From assembly GCA_032595675.1 (NCBI GenBank), contig JAVQMD010000001.1, positions 2,574,640-2,638,639 of the forward strand: 64,000 nt of DNA, written 5' to 3'. Position numbers and translations under genes: made by a program. Source of the DNA: Candidatus Electrothrix rattekaaiensis. Its GTDB lineage: Bacteria; Desulfobacterota; Desulfobulbia; Desulfobulbales; Desulfobulbaceae. The notes below the pieces were generated by a model. That model was not told the DNA's origin. It saw only the letters and a list, made by a program, of their open reading frames with translations, and searched no databases. Shown here one piece after another: positions 37,774-45,987 of the stretch (positions within the stretch are counted from its first letter, which is position 1; every line of letters begins with the position of its first letter).

Positions 37774-40700
37774 TCACTCCACCCGCCGACAACTCTCTTC
37801 CACCAGCTTCCACTGCTGCTTGAGCCGTTTCTCGGAGACCGGCATGGCCGTACCGATTTCCGGGGCAAAGACCGATATACGGAACTCCTCCACCATACGG
37901 CGATACCGGGTAACAGCCTCTTGGCAGGGAGCCGCAATACTTCCGCCTGCTTTCTGCTCCGCCTCTTTCCTGTCCAGCTGGCGCAGTTGCTCGGCAAAGG
38001 GTTGAACCCGCTTCGCCTTGTCCGCATCCTTCTGCGGGCTATGTTCGGCCCGCTCAACCCGCTTGGCCAGAGCCTGAAGATAGCGTTTCCGGTCACCGGC
38101 CTCTGCCGGAGAAAAACGAGTGAGGAAATCTGAAGGAACAAGCCTTTCAAGTAAGTCCTCATACTCGTCAAAACGGGCCTGATCCGCGCTCCGACTCTTC
38201 CCTGCTCGCTGCCTGCTCTGGGTGAGGGCGACCTGGGTCTTACGACGTTCCGCCAGCAGATCCAGCACCTGATTGAGCTGCTCCCTTGCCAGTCGGGTCA
38301 CTCCCTGCTCCCGGAGATCGTCAAGAATCTGCTCAAAGCCGGTCTTGTTCGGCAGATCCCCGCTAATCTGAAACAGGCTGTCCACAATACAGCTAAGCAG
38401 CAGATCCCTGGTTTCTCCGGCACCGGCCTTCATCCCAAGAGAGAGCCAGGAGGCGGTATGCCCGGCCACCGCTGCCTTGCATTCCTTGGCAACCGCCTTA
38501 AACTCCTTGCTGAAATACTGCCCATAGAGGAAACGAAGCCCCTTTCTGTTCTCTCGAACCGCCTGCTCAGGGTCGGCAATATACCTCAGGCAAAGCTGCT
38601 GCTCCTGCCCCTTGCTCAATCCCAGGAACAAGGCCGGATAGTAGAGGCCCGTGACCCGGTTGTGCTCGTCCCGTGCAGGCAGAGGGCGCGGAGCCACGGC
38701 AAAATCCCATACCTGGATATTCTTTCTTTCTGGCAGGTCTTCGACCTTCCGCGCCTCCCCTCCCTGTATTGTCTGCCGCATTGAGCCGCAATGCAGAGCA
38801 AGCTTATGGAAATCACGCGAGTAATACAGAGCCTTTCTCTGCTCGTCGCAGAGGCGGAAACGCATACGCAGGTGGAGCGGGAGATTCTCCAATTGCCAGT
38901 CCGCCCGTGTCACCCTGACCTGAAAATGACGGAGAAGAAGACGCTCCAAGGCCGGGTACAGCGAACCTTGGTAGAGATCCATACCGTCCATGAGCAGGGC
39001 CGCCGTGTCTGGCAAAGGGACAAAGAGCTTGCGCAGGCGTTTGGGTAGCCCCTTGAGCAGGGCCACCACCTTTTCTTCCAGCAGGCCAGGAACCAGCCAC
39101 TCAAAGAGATTCGGCGATAGGGCCGGACAGCAGGAGACCGGGATATCCACAGTCACGCCGTCGTCATCCTGACCAGGATGGAAGGTATAAGAAAGACGCA
39201 GCTCGCCTTGAGGTGTGGTCAGGGTTTTCGGAAAGCGATACAGCTCATCGCTTTCCGGTTGGCTTTGGCAAAGATCTTCCTCTGTCATCCTGAGAAAGCC
39301 GTCCGCTTCTTCGCCGGGCTTGGCCTGCTTGCGCTTCCTGCTCAAAAAACGGTTCAGGGTGAAGCGGTCATAGACCAGTTCCAGCCGCTGATCATAGAAC
39401 TCGTACAGCACCTGCTCATCAATCATGATGCCCCGCCTGCGCAGGCGTTCCTCCAGCTCTTCCTGTTGCCGGGCCAGGGCCAGATTATGTTCAAGAAAGG
39501 AATACCTCCCCTTGAGTTCTCCTGGAATCAAGGCCTCCCGGATAAAGATCTCCTTGGCTTCCGCTGCTGTTTTCTTGCTGATGCGTCCGTAGTTCACCCG
39601 CCGATCCGCAGCAATGACCAAGCCGAACAGGGTGACCTTTTCCAGGGCCGTGACCTGACCCGACTTTTTCTGCCAATGCGGGTCCGAATATGACCTTTTG
39701 CAAAGATCACCGCCCAGGCGTTCCAGCCAGTCCACCTCAATCGTGGCGGCCATGCGGGCAAAGAGCTGCGAGGTATGAACAAAATCCGCCGCCACGATCC
39801 ACTGCCCCCCTTTATTATAGAGGCCGGAACCGGGAAAGAGCACGGCCTCCCTGTTGCCGCTGATCTGGTAGGTATTCTTTTCCTTGCGCAGGGCGATGTT
39901 GCGGAGAAAGCCTGCGGTCAGGGCCTGATGGACCAGGGCCGGGGCTGTAGGGGCAGATCCCCGTGTCTGCCCTTTATCAGATAAACCGGGCGAACACAGG
40001 GGTTCGCCCCTACGGTTTGATGGGGAACGTAACGGGCGATCACAAGGTTCGCCCCTACGATCCTGCGATTCCGGTAGGGGCATGGCACGCCGTGCCCCTA
40101 CTTCGTCCCTGCTCGAATCACCCATGTGCTTGAGGGCACTGTCAAACTCCTTATGCTGCTTGAGGATACGGAGGATCTGCTCATGGATATCAAACCATTC
40201 CCGCATCCGCTGCCAGGAGCAGAAATTGGCCTCGCAAAAGCGGCGCAGTTGACCAGCAGATGGTGTAGGGGCAGATCCCCGTGTCTGCCCTTTATCAGAT
40301 GATCCGGGCGAACACAGGGATTCGCCCCTACAGGCATCCCACATATTGACCAAGGTCAACACATCCGAGCCCGGATAATTGAAGGCCCGGTGAGCCTGCC
40401 GGGCCTTTTCCAGCTTGTCCGGCGGCTGAACACGGGGGTCCTGAATCGCCAAGGCCGCAGCAATGATCATGGTTTCCCGGAGCACGCCTAACTCCGCGCC
40501 CTCAATGATCATCCGGGAGATACGCGGGTCCAGAGGCAGGCGGGCCATGATCTGCCCCCGCTGGGTGAGGCGGTGCTCACTGTCAATGGCACCCAGCTCC
40601 CGCAGAATACGGAAGCCGTCATTGACCGCTCTGGGTGCGGGCGGATCAATAAAGGGAAAGCTGCGTGGCTCAGGCAGACGGAGACTGAGCATCTGCAAGA

Positions 40701-41802
40701 TAACCTCGGCCAGATTGGAACGCTGGATCTCGGGCAGAGTGAATTCATCACGGGCAAGATAATCTTCCTCGCTGAACAGGCGGATACAACGCCCCGGCCC
40801 GACCCGACCGCAACGACCGGCTCGCTGATCGCAGCTCGCCCTGGCAATGCGGGTCACCGGCAGATGGGTGGTCCCGGCCCGCACATTATAATGGGCGATC
40901 CGCGCCAAGCCGGTATCCACCACGCATTCTATGCCCGGCACGGTAATCGAGGTTTCCGCCACATTGGTGGCCACGATGATCTTGCGCTGCCGGGCAGACC
41001 GGAAGATACGCCGCTGCTCCCCGCCCTGGAGCCGTCCGAACAGGGGCAGGATCAGGGCGCGGTCAGCCAGTTCCTTACGCAGCAGGGCCACCGTATCCAG
41101 GATGTCCCGCTCCGTGGGGAGAAAGGCCAGGATATCCCCGCCGGGCCGGGCCATAAGCCTGACAACCTGATCAGCAACCAGCCGGTCAATATCCTGACTG
41201 CTTTCATCGTCCTCGTTGTCTGGAGGGCAGTATTCCACCGTGACCGGATAGGTGCGTCCTTCCACCTGAATGATCGGAGCATCATGGAAATGCTTACTGA
41301 ATTTCTCGGTATCAATGGTGGCCGAGGCAATGATCAGCTTCAGGTCTTTGCGCCGGGCCAGTAATTGATGGAGATAGCCGAGCAGGAAGTCGATGTTCAG
41401 GCTCCGCTCATGGGCCTCGTCAATGATCAGGGTGTCATAAGCGCGCAGGTCGCGGTCGCCCTGTGTTTCTGCCAGGAGTATCCCGTCGGTCATGAACTTG
41501 ATCCGGGTTTTCGGGCCGGTGCGATCCTGAAAGCGAATCTTGGACCCCACCGTCCGGACCTGCCCCAGCTCCTCCTGCACCCGCTCGGTGACTGACAGGG
41601 CGGCAATACGACGGGGCTGGGTACAGCCGATCATGGTCCCCTCCCCTGCCCGACCTGCTTCCAGGCACATCTTGGGGAGCTGAGTTGTCTTACCGGAGCC
41701 GGTATCGCCTGCAATAACGATGACCTGATTATCCCGAATGGCCTGAACGATCTCGTCCTTGCGGTCGGTGATGGGGAGGTTGCTTGGGTAGTTGAGCTGC
41801 AT
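37774..41802 (-). CDS. hrpA: ATP-dependent RNA helicase HrpA
   Basis: This is a large DEAH/RHA helicase (over 1,340 residues, similar to the E. coli protein). Walker A is AGDTGSGKT, then TQPRRIAA, the DEAH box in IIDEAHERS, the ASATID motif, and ATNVAETSITVPG. An OB-like domain and a long HrpA-type C-terminal extension (DUF3418) follow. It rescues stalled ribosomes in E. coli. Two blocks of palindromic DNA (39947-40101 and 40265-40331) interrupt the middle of the gene without breaking the frame, adding linkers such as DKGQTRGSAPT. The conserved part begins at ATG 41802. A GTG at 41859 is an alternative. Confidence 0.94.
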   Translation of the reverse strand: MQLNYPSNLPITDRKDEIVQAIRDNQVIVIAGDTGSGKTTQLPKMCLEAGRAGEGTMIGCTQPRRIAALSVTERVQEELGQVRTVGSKIRFQDRTGPKTRIKFMTDGILLAETQGDRDLRAYDTLIIDEAHERSLNIDFLLGYLHQLLARRKDLKLIIASATIDTEKFSKHFHDAPIIQVEGRTYPVTVEYCPPDNEDDESSQDIDRLVADQVVRLMARPGGDILAFLPTERDILDTVALLRKELADRALILPLFGRLQGGEQRRIFRSARQRKIIVATNVAETSITVPGIECVVDTGLARIAHYNVRAGTTHLPVTRIARASCDQRAGRCGRVGPGRCIRLFSEEDYLARDEFTLPEIQRSNLAEVILQMLSLRLPEPRSFPFIDPPAPRAVNDGFRILRELGAIDSEHRLTQRGQIMARLPLDPRISRMIIEGAELGVLRETMIIAAALAIQDPRVQPPDKLEKARQAHRAFNYPGSDVLTLVNMWDACRGESLCSPGSSDKGQTRGSAPTPSAGQLRRFCEANFCSWQRMREWFDIHEQILRILKQHKEFDSALKHMGDSSRDEVGARRAMPLPESQDRRGEPCDRPLRSPSNRRGEPLCSPGLSDKGQTRGSAPTAPALVHQALTAGFLRNIALRKEKNTYQISGNREAVLFPGSGLYNKGGQWIVAADFVHTSQLFARMAATIEVDWLERLGGDLCKRSYSDPHWQKKSGQVTALEKVTLFGLVIAADRRVNYGRISKKTAAEAKEIFIREALIPGELKGRYSFLEHNLALARQQEELEERLRRRGIMIDEQVLYEFYDQRLELVYDRFTLNRFLSRKRKQAKPGEEADGFLRMTEEDLCQSQPESDELYRFPKTLTTPQGELRLSYTFHPGQDDDGVTVDIPVSCCPALSPNLFEWLVPGLLEEKVVALLKGLPKRLRKLFVPLPDTAALLMDGMDLYQGSLYPALERLLLRHFQVRVTRADWQLENLPLHLRMRFRLCDEQRKALYYSRDFHKLALHCGSMRQTIQGGEARKVEDLPERKNIQVWDFAVAPRPLPARDEHNRVTGLYYPALFLGLSKGQEQQLCLRYIADPEQAVRENRKGLRFLYGQYFSKEFKAVAKECKAAVAGHTASWLSLGMKAGAGETRDLLLSCIVDSLFQISGDLPNKTGFEQILDDLREQGVTRLAREQLNQVLDLLAERRKTQVALTQSRQRAGKSRSADQARFDEYEDLLERLVPSDFLTRFSPAEAGDRKRYLQALAKRVERAEHSPQKDADKAKRVQPFAEQLRQLDRKEAEQKAGGSIAAPCQEAVTRYRRMVEEFRISVFAPEIGTAMPVSEKRLKQQWKLVEESCRRVE
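39947..40101. repeat. Palindromic repeat cluster inserted in frame inside hrpA (block B)
   Basis: Starting with GTAGGGGCAGATCCCCGTGT and TGCCC, it continues through GGGCGAACACAGGGGTTCGC and CCCTAC, a second GGGCGATC...GTTCGCCCCTAC unit, and a third short palindrome GTAGGGGCATGGCACGCCGT and GCCCCTAC. These are of the intergenic GTAGGGGC/GCCCCTAC type spread in many genomes. In the protein they encode an Arg/Gly/Pro/Ser-rich stretch of about 50 residues. Confidence 0.85.
40265..40331. repeat. Palindromic repeat inserted in frame inside hrpA (block A)
   Basis: It reads GTAGGGGCAGATCCCCGTGT, TGCCCTTTATCAGA, then GGGCGAACACAGGGATTCGC and CCCTAC. It is nearly identical to the first 66 bases of block B. 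It encodes the added segment GESLCSPGSSDKGQTRGSAP. Confidence 0.85.
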
Positions 41803-41982
41803 AGGTGTTAGTGGCGTTACGTCCAGTTGATTTGACAAAGAAACCGTTCTGGCTATCACTCTACCTGATTCACATCAAGGATGCAAAAAACCTTTTCATT
41901 CGCCCTTTTTTATAAAACAGACTATACGATTAAGATAATAAAAAGATACCGGGGATCTCAACCAGCGGAGGCACAATCATCT

Positions 41983-44049
41983 ATGGGAACGACTGACAAC
42001 AGCTTCAACAACAGTGGTGACGGTGAGCAGAATATCGGCCAAGGGGATGGGGCTATTGGTAAGCAGGAGAACATCAACCAGGATGTGAGGGGCAACCGCA
42101 ACATCGTTCTTGGTACCGGCGATGCCTACGTTGAGGAGCATCACCACCACTATCCCCGCACTCCGCAGGGTATTCCCTTGCAGCGGCCCAGGCAGCCGGA
42201 CCATCTTGTCGGCAGGGACGAGCTGCTCAGGGAGGTACTGACCAAGCTTCAACCGGGTAAGGCCGTTACGCTCTGCGGACCCGGCGGTATCGGCAAGACA
42301 GCCCTGGCCTCCAGAGCTGCCTGGGAGCTGAGTCCTGATGGCAGGCCCCCGGTCTGTTTCCCGGACGGCCTGATTTTCTACTCCTTTTATGGGCGTAAGG
42401 ATGCGGGGCTGGCCTTTGACCACCTGATGCGCAGCTATGTGGATGATTCTCAGGACAACGGCCCCGAGGCTGTGCGTCAGCTGCTGGCGGGCAAGCAGGC
42501 CCTGATCATTCTGGACGGGGCTGAAGAGGCCGATGACCTGCCTGCTGTACTCCGTTGTTGCGGCGGTTGCGGTGTGCTGATCACCAGCAGGAAGCGGAGC
42601 GATGCGCCGGGTAGCCTGCTGGAGGTCAAACGCCTGGATGAGCTGCCCGCTGCTGAGGCATTTCGTCTGTACAGCAACACAGCAGCAGATGAGACCACAG
42701 TACATGCCGTCTGCGAGCAGCTGGGCGGCTGGCCCCTAGCCCTGCGGATTGCCGGGCATTATCTCCGTAGCACGGGCGAGAGCGCAGCAGACTATCTCCG
42801 CTTTCTTGCCAAGGTGCCTTTTCAACGACTGGGCAGGGGTGAGCATCAGGACGAGAATGCAGCCCTGCTCCTGCGGCGCAGTATGGAACAGGTGAGTGAA
42901 GATGCCCATCTTGCCCTGACTATGGCAGGCAGTCTAGCCTTTGCACCCCTGGGGCGTGAACCGCTCATGGCCCTGCTGGACAGAGATGAACTGCACTCCT
43001 GTGATACCCTGAACGAGCTGGCCCTGTACGGGCTACTGGAAAGGAAGGGGGAACGCTGGCAGGTCAGCCATGCCCTAATTCATACCTACGCCCGTACGGA
43101 GCTGGTCCTGAATAAAGAGAGCATGGAGCGGCTGGCTTGGTATTATATAGCGTGCTGTGATGAGTTGAGCGAAGCTGGCCTGCCCGGCTATGCCCACCTT
43201 GATGCACAGAGGGCACATTGCATCCGGCTGATGGAGAGCTGTCTTGCGAGCGAGCTGTGGCAGGAGGTGAAAGCCTTGGCTAAAGCAATTGACAACTATT
43301 TATATCGGCAAGGATATTGGGCAGAATTATTGGCCGTCAATGAGATGCGCCTGACTGCGGCTCGGCAGGCTGAAGACCGCCAGGATGAAGCTTGGAGCCT
43401 GAATGCCCTTGGCTGCATCTGCTGGTGGCGTGGGGATGATGATAAGCAATTATCCTGGTTTAAACAAGGGATGTCTATAGCCCGTGAGCTGGGTGATAAG
43501 GAGATGGAATGGACAGCCCTGAATAATATCGGAGTGAGCTACCAGCAACAGGGCAAGTACGTGCAGGCTTTGCAATGTTTTCAGCAAACCCTGACTATCT
43601 ATCGGGATGGCGGCGACCGGAAAGGAGAATGTAGAACCTTAAGTTATATCGGCATGCTTTATTATGCCCAAGAGGACTACGAACAAGCTATGCAGTATTA
43701 TCAGCAATGCCTGCGTATTGCACGGGAGGTTAGCTATAAGATATCGGAAGGCTTAATCCTATACAAAATCGCCATGATCTATCGTGTGCAGAGCAAGCCA
43801 AGCAAGGCGTTGGAATATGGGAAACAAGCCTTAGCAATAGTACGGGAGCTAGGTGACAGGAGGTTAGAAGTAGAAGATAGCTGGAACTTAGGCCTCACCT
43901 ACGAAGATATGGGCGACTTAGCCCAGGCTGAGAAGCATATTGCCTTGGCCGTGGAGATTGCAGAGCAAATCGGACACTCTGACTTGGAGGAATACCGCGA
44001 TGGATTGACACGGGTGAGGGCAAAACGGCAAGGAGCGAAGGAGGCATAG
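41983..44049 (+). CDS. STAND NTPase (NB-ARC type) with C-terminal TPR repeats
   Basis: This protein has about 688 residues. First comes a Gly/Asn/Gln-rich N-terminus of about 50 residues (SFNNSGDGEQNIGQGDGAIG, then RGNRNIVLGTGDAYVEEHHH), a repeat-like module often found before NB-ARC or NACHT domains. Next is the NTPase: Walker A GPGGIGKT (99-106), Walker B-like ALIILDGAEEAD, and the G-W-P-L motif in LGGWPLALRIAG. From about residue 470 come TPR repeats (SLNALGCICWWRGDD, ALNNIGVSYQQQGKYVQALQ, SYIGMLYYAQEDYEQAMQYY). STAND proteins act as ligand-triggered switches, several in phage defence, but no effector domain is seen. The start at 41983 follows GGAGG. A frame to 41881 also exists. Confidence 0.85.
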   Translation: MGTTDNSFNNSGDGEQNIGQGDGAIGKQENINQDVRGNRNIVLGTGDAYVEEHHHHYPRTPQGIPLQRPRQPDHLVGRDELLREVLTKLQPGKAVTLCGPGGIGKTALASRAAWELSPDGRPPVCFPDGLIFYSFYGRKDAGLAFDHLMRSYVDDSQDNGPEAVRQLLAGKQALIILDGAEEADDLPAVLRCCGGCGVLITSRKRSDAPGSLLEVKRLDELPAAEAFRLYSNTAADETTVHAVCEQLGGWPLALRIAGHYLRSTGESAADYLRFLAKVPFQRLGRGEHQDENAALLLRRSMEQVSEDAHLALTMAGSLAFAPLGREPLMALLDRDELHSCDTLNELALYGLLERKGERWQVSHALIHTYARTELVLNKESMERLAWYYIACCDELSEAGLPGYAHLDAQRAHCIRLMESCLASELWQEVKALAKAIDNYLYRQGYWAELLAVNEMRLTAARQAEDRQDEAWSLNALGCICWWRGDDDKQLSWFKQGMSIARELGDKEMEWTALNNIGVSYQQQGKYVQALQCFQQTLTIYRDGGDRKGECRTLSYIGMLYYAQEDYEQAMQYYQQCLRIAREVSYKISEGLILYKIAMIYRVQSKPSKALEYGKQALAIVRELGDRRLEVEDSWNLGLTYEDMGDLAQAEKHIALAVEIAEQIGHSDLEEYRDGLTRVRAKRQGAKEA

Positions 44050-44147
44050 AGATACGAGGCAGGATGGAAAACTCTTGACACTATAGCCACTTCCCTCTAC
44101 CTTCATTATATAAGCAATACAACCCGCCAGACATCGGAGGAGAGCGA

Positions 44148-44402
44148 ATGGAAAACATTATGAAGATACAATGTCCCACAGAACTGCTGCTGGGGCTTCA
44201 CGTTAACGCCGAAAGGCTGGCGGAGATCGTCAAACTTGAGGCAGCAATCGCCTTATTCAGGAAAGGGAAAATCTCTTCCGGCATGGCGGCCAAATGGCTT
44301 GATATACCCAGAGCAACTTTCTTGTTCAAAGCAATGGAACAGGGCGCAGAACTGCTTGAGGACTCGGCAGATGACTTTCGCCGGGAAACAATGCTGCTGT
44401 GA
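44148..44402 (+). CDS. UPF0175 family protein (antitoxin-like)
   Basis: This is an 84-residue protein beginning MENIMKIQCPTELLLGLHVN. The centre EAAIALFRKGKISSGMAAKWLDIPRATF is the UPF0175 helix-turn-helix (A-x-x-L-F-x-x-G-K-I-S-x-x-x-A-A-x-x-L-x-I-x-R-x-x-F). These proteins are DNA-binding antitoxins normally paired with a PIN-domain toxin such as DUF3368 directly downstream. The toxin start overlaps this stop codon but the toxin is broken (see 44399). GGAGGAGAGCGA precedes the ATG. Confidence 0.85.
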   Translation: MENIMKIQCPTELLLGLHVNAERLAEIVKLEAAIALFRKGKISSGMAAKWLDIPRATFLFKAMEQGAELLEDSADDFRRETMLL

Positions 44403-44524
44403 TTGTCTTTTCCAACACCACGCCCTTTATCGCTCTTGCTTCCATTGATCAGCTTGACCTGTGTGCTCAACTTATTGAACGACTCATACGTCAATGCGGC
44501 GAAAGCGAAACTGACCTCATCTAA
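44399..44524 (+). pseudogene. Truncated PIN-domain (DUF3368-like) toxin with altered active-site residue
   Basis: A GTG overlapping the UPF0175 stop codon opens a 41-residue frame, VIVFSNTTPFIALASIDQLD, LCAQLIERLI and on to a stop at 44522. The start of DUF3368 PIN toxins is normally a S-D-T-(S/T)-P-x-I, where the Asp binds metal. Here that Asp is Asn, and the rest of the domain is missing. The toxin is thus dead twice over, and the antitoxin gene is an orphan. This is visible only with the GTG start. Confidence 0.7.
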
Positions 44525-44623
44525 GACCTTCCTCACCCCTGACGCTGTTCCTTTTCCACAGTACCCTTCCCAGCCAGATAAGAACAAAGCTATAACGCAA
44601 CCATTGTCTTTCCTCATCCCCTT

Positions 44624-44736
44624 CCACCATAGTCCAACCACCCTCCACACTATAGTGCAACCACTCTTTCCACTATAGTCCAAATCCCAGTTCCACTACA
44701 GTGCAACCATCCTTTCCACCATAGTGGAACCCTCCC
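44624..44736. repeat. 23-bp phased repeat array before the HU-like gene (5 copies)
   Basis: Units begin at 44624, 44645, 44670, 44693 and 44716. Consensus is CCAC(T/C)ATAGT(G/C)CAACCA followed by a T/C-rich stretch. Four periods span exactly 92 bases. A weaker sixth copy is near 44590. The array ends 12 bases before the -35 box at 44748, so it looks like a set of operator or activator sites. Confidence 0.75.
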
Positions 44737-44747
44737 TCACAAACTGG

Positions 44748-44776
44748 TTGACACCCTCCTCCGCCCGTCTTACGAT
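44748..44776 (+). promoter_or_regulatory. Candidate sigma-70 promoter of the HU-like gene
   Basis: TTGACA (44748-44753) and TACGAT (44771-44776) are 17 bases apart. The gene starts about 60 bases downstream. Confidence 0.5.
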
Positions 44777-44834
44777 ACGTCATTATAAACTCGTCCAACT
44801 CTCTCAACCAAATACATCAAAGAGGAGGCCCCTC

Positions 44835-45908
44835 ATGCAAACAATCCAATGGCGCCCCGAAGTAAACGCAATGACCACTCCCCCATCCTGGCGCATCCTT
44901 GCCGTTCCTCGCAGATCAGCAGGCATTGAGGATATCGCTGCCGACATCGCCCTACAGCACCCCAACTTCAGCAAAGCTGACATCCTGACCATTCTCCGGG
45001 CCGAAGACAAGGCCGTGCAGGCGCGACTCCTCAACGGTGAGCAGGTGACCAAGGAGGGGAGCTGGAGCTGGTTTGTCTCTTTCAGCGGCAGGCTGAACCA
45101 CCCGAACGACCCGTTGCCGCCGATTGATCAATGCCTGAATGTCAATGTGCGCATCTCACCGCCCTTTACCAGGGCTATCCGTCAATCCGCCCGTACAGAA
45201 CGCCTGCCTGTGCGCGAAAAGAAACCAGTGATCAGCACGGCCCGCGATGCGGTGCTCGACCTGGACAATGTCCTTAATCCTGATGGTATGCTCCGGCTCG
45301 GGGGCCGCAATCTGGACTTTGACCCCAAGCAGCCCGACAGCCAGTGTCTCATCAAGGGCACCGAGAGCGGCAGTGCCGTCCAGAGCCGGTTCGGCATGAT
45401 TGAGAACAGCAGTATCATGCTCATACCCGACATCCCTGCCCAGAGTCAGCCGTGGAATAACGAGTACACGGTCTCAGTCAGTACCCGCTACAGCGAGCAC
45501 GGCACATTGCGCATTGGCACCTGCCGACAGATGCTGCGCAGCCCCCTCACCTTGAGCGGCTTTGGTCAGCCTGATCCACCGGAACACGGCATCCTCACCG
45601 GCAACGCGGCCAGCCCGTATGTCTCGGTCATTGGCGGCACGGTGACAGCGGACGAGACGCTCCGCATTCAGGTCATCCTTGACCACCGCAAGAAGGTGCT
45701 GCTCTTCAGTTTGCTGGATATGGAGGAAAAGGGAAGGACAGGCACTGCCGTGCCGGTGCGTGAGAATGACGGATGCACCCTGCAGGGCTTTGCGGACTCG
45801 GCAGTCAGCAGTCTCAGCATCCGGGTGAACGATTATGCCGCCTTAAAGGAGACAGTCAGGAACAGCTACAGCGGACGACTGGTGGATGTGCTGGATATTC
45901 GGCTCTAA
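44835..45908 (+). CDS. HU/IHF-like DNA-binding protein with DUF4469-type C-terminus
   Basis: This protein has about 357 residues. The start MQTIQWRPEVNAMTTPPSWR and the segment IADIALQHPNFSKADILTIL fit the HU-IHF-like N-terminal domain found in Bvu_2165/DUF4469-type proteins (a helical dimer part, then WSWFVSFSGRL, then VNVRISPPF beta arms). The C-terminal 200 residues are beta-rich (LRLGGRNLDFDPKQPDSQ, GTLRIGTCRQML, ETLRIQVILDHRKKVLLFSL), with two Ig-like lobes. The function is unknown. AGAGGAGG precedes the ATG at 44835, ruling out the longer frame. The phased repeats just upstream suggest autoregulation. Confidence 0.65.
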   Translation: MQTIQWRPEVNAMTTPPSWRILAVPRRSAGIEDIAADIALQHPNFSKADILTILRAEDKAVQARLLNGEQVTKEGSWSWFVSFSGRLNHPNDPLPPIDQCLNVNVRISPPFTRAIRQSARTERLPVREKKPVISTARDAVLDLDNVLNPDGMLRLGGRNLDFDPKQPDSQCLIKGTESGSAVQSRFGMIENSSIMLIPDIPAQSQPWNNEYTVSVSTRYSEHGTLRIGTCRQMLRSPLTLSGFGQPDPPEHGILTGNAASPYVSVIGGTVTADETLRIQVILDHRKKVLLFSLLDMEEKGRTGTAVPVRENDGCTLQGFADSAVSSLSIRVNDYAALKETVRNSYSGRLVDVLDIRL

Positions 45909-45987
45909 CCACCCAGAAACTTTTGTATCTCCTCCTCGGTCGGCACAGCAACGTTAGTGGCCAAACCAATGCAACAAGGAAAAGATT

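Noticed and set aside
38458-41364. Several long plus-strand frames over hrpA
   Set aside because: They are mirror frames of a GC-rich helicase gene and have no homology that I recognise.
41832-41859. Promoter (TTGACA / TATCAC) for the STAND gene
   Set aside because: The -10 match is weak and the spacer is 16 bases. It overlaps the hrpA start region, so it is not separable from chance.
41977-42705. 242-residue minus-strand frame over the STAND gene
   Set aside because: It is a shadow of the P-loop region, with no ribosome-binding site or domain.
44624-44736. CRISPR array or plasmid iterons
   Set aside because: No spacers are present. No replication initiator gene is adjacent, and the array sits at a promoter of a DNA-binding protein.
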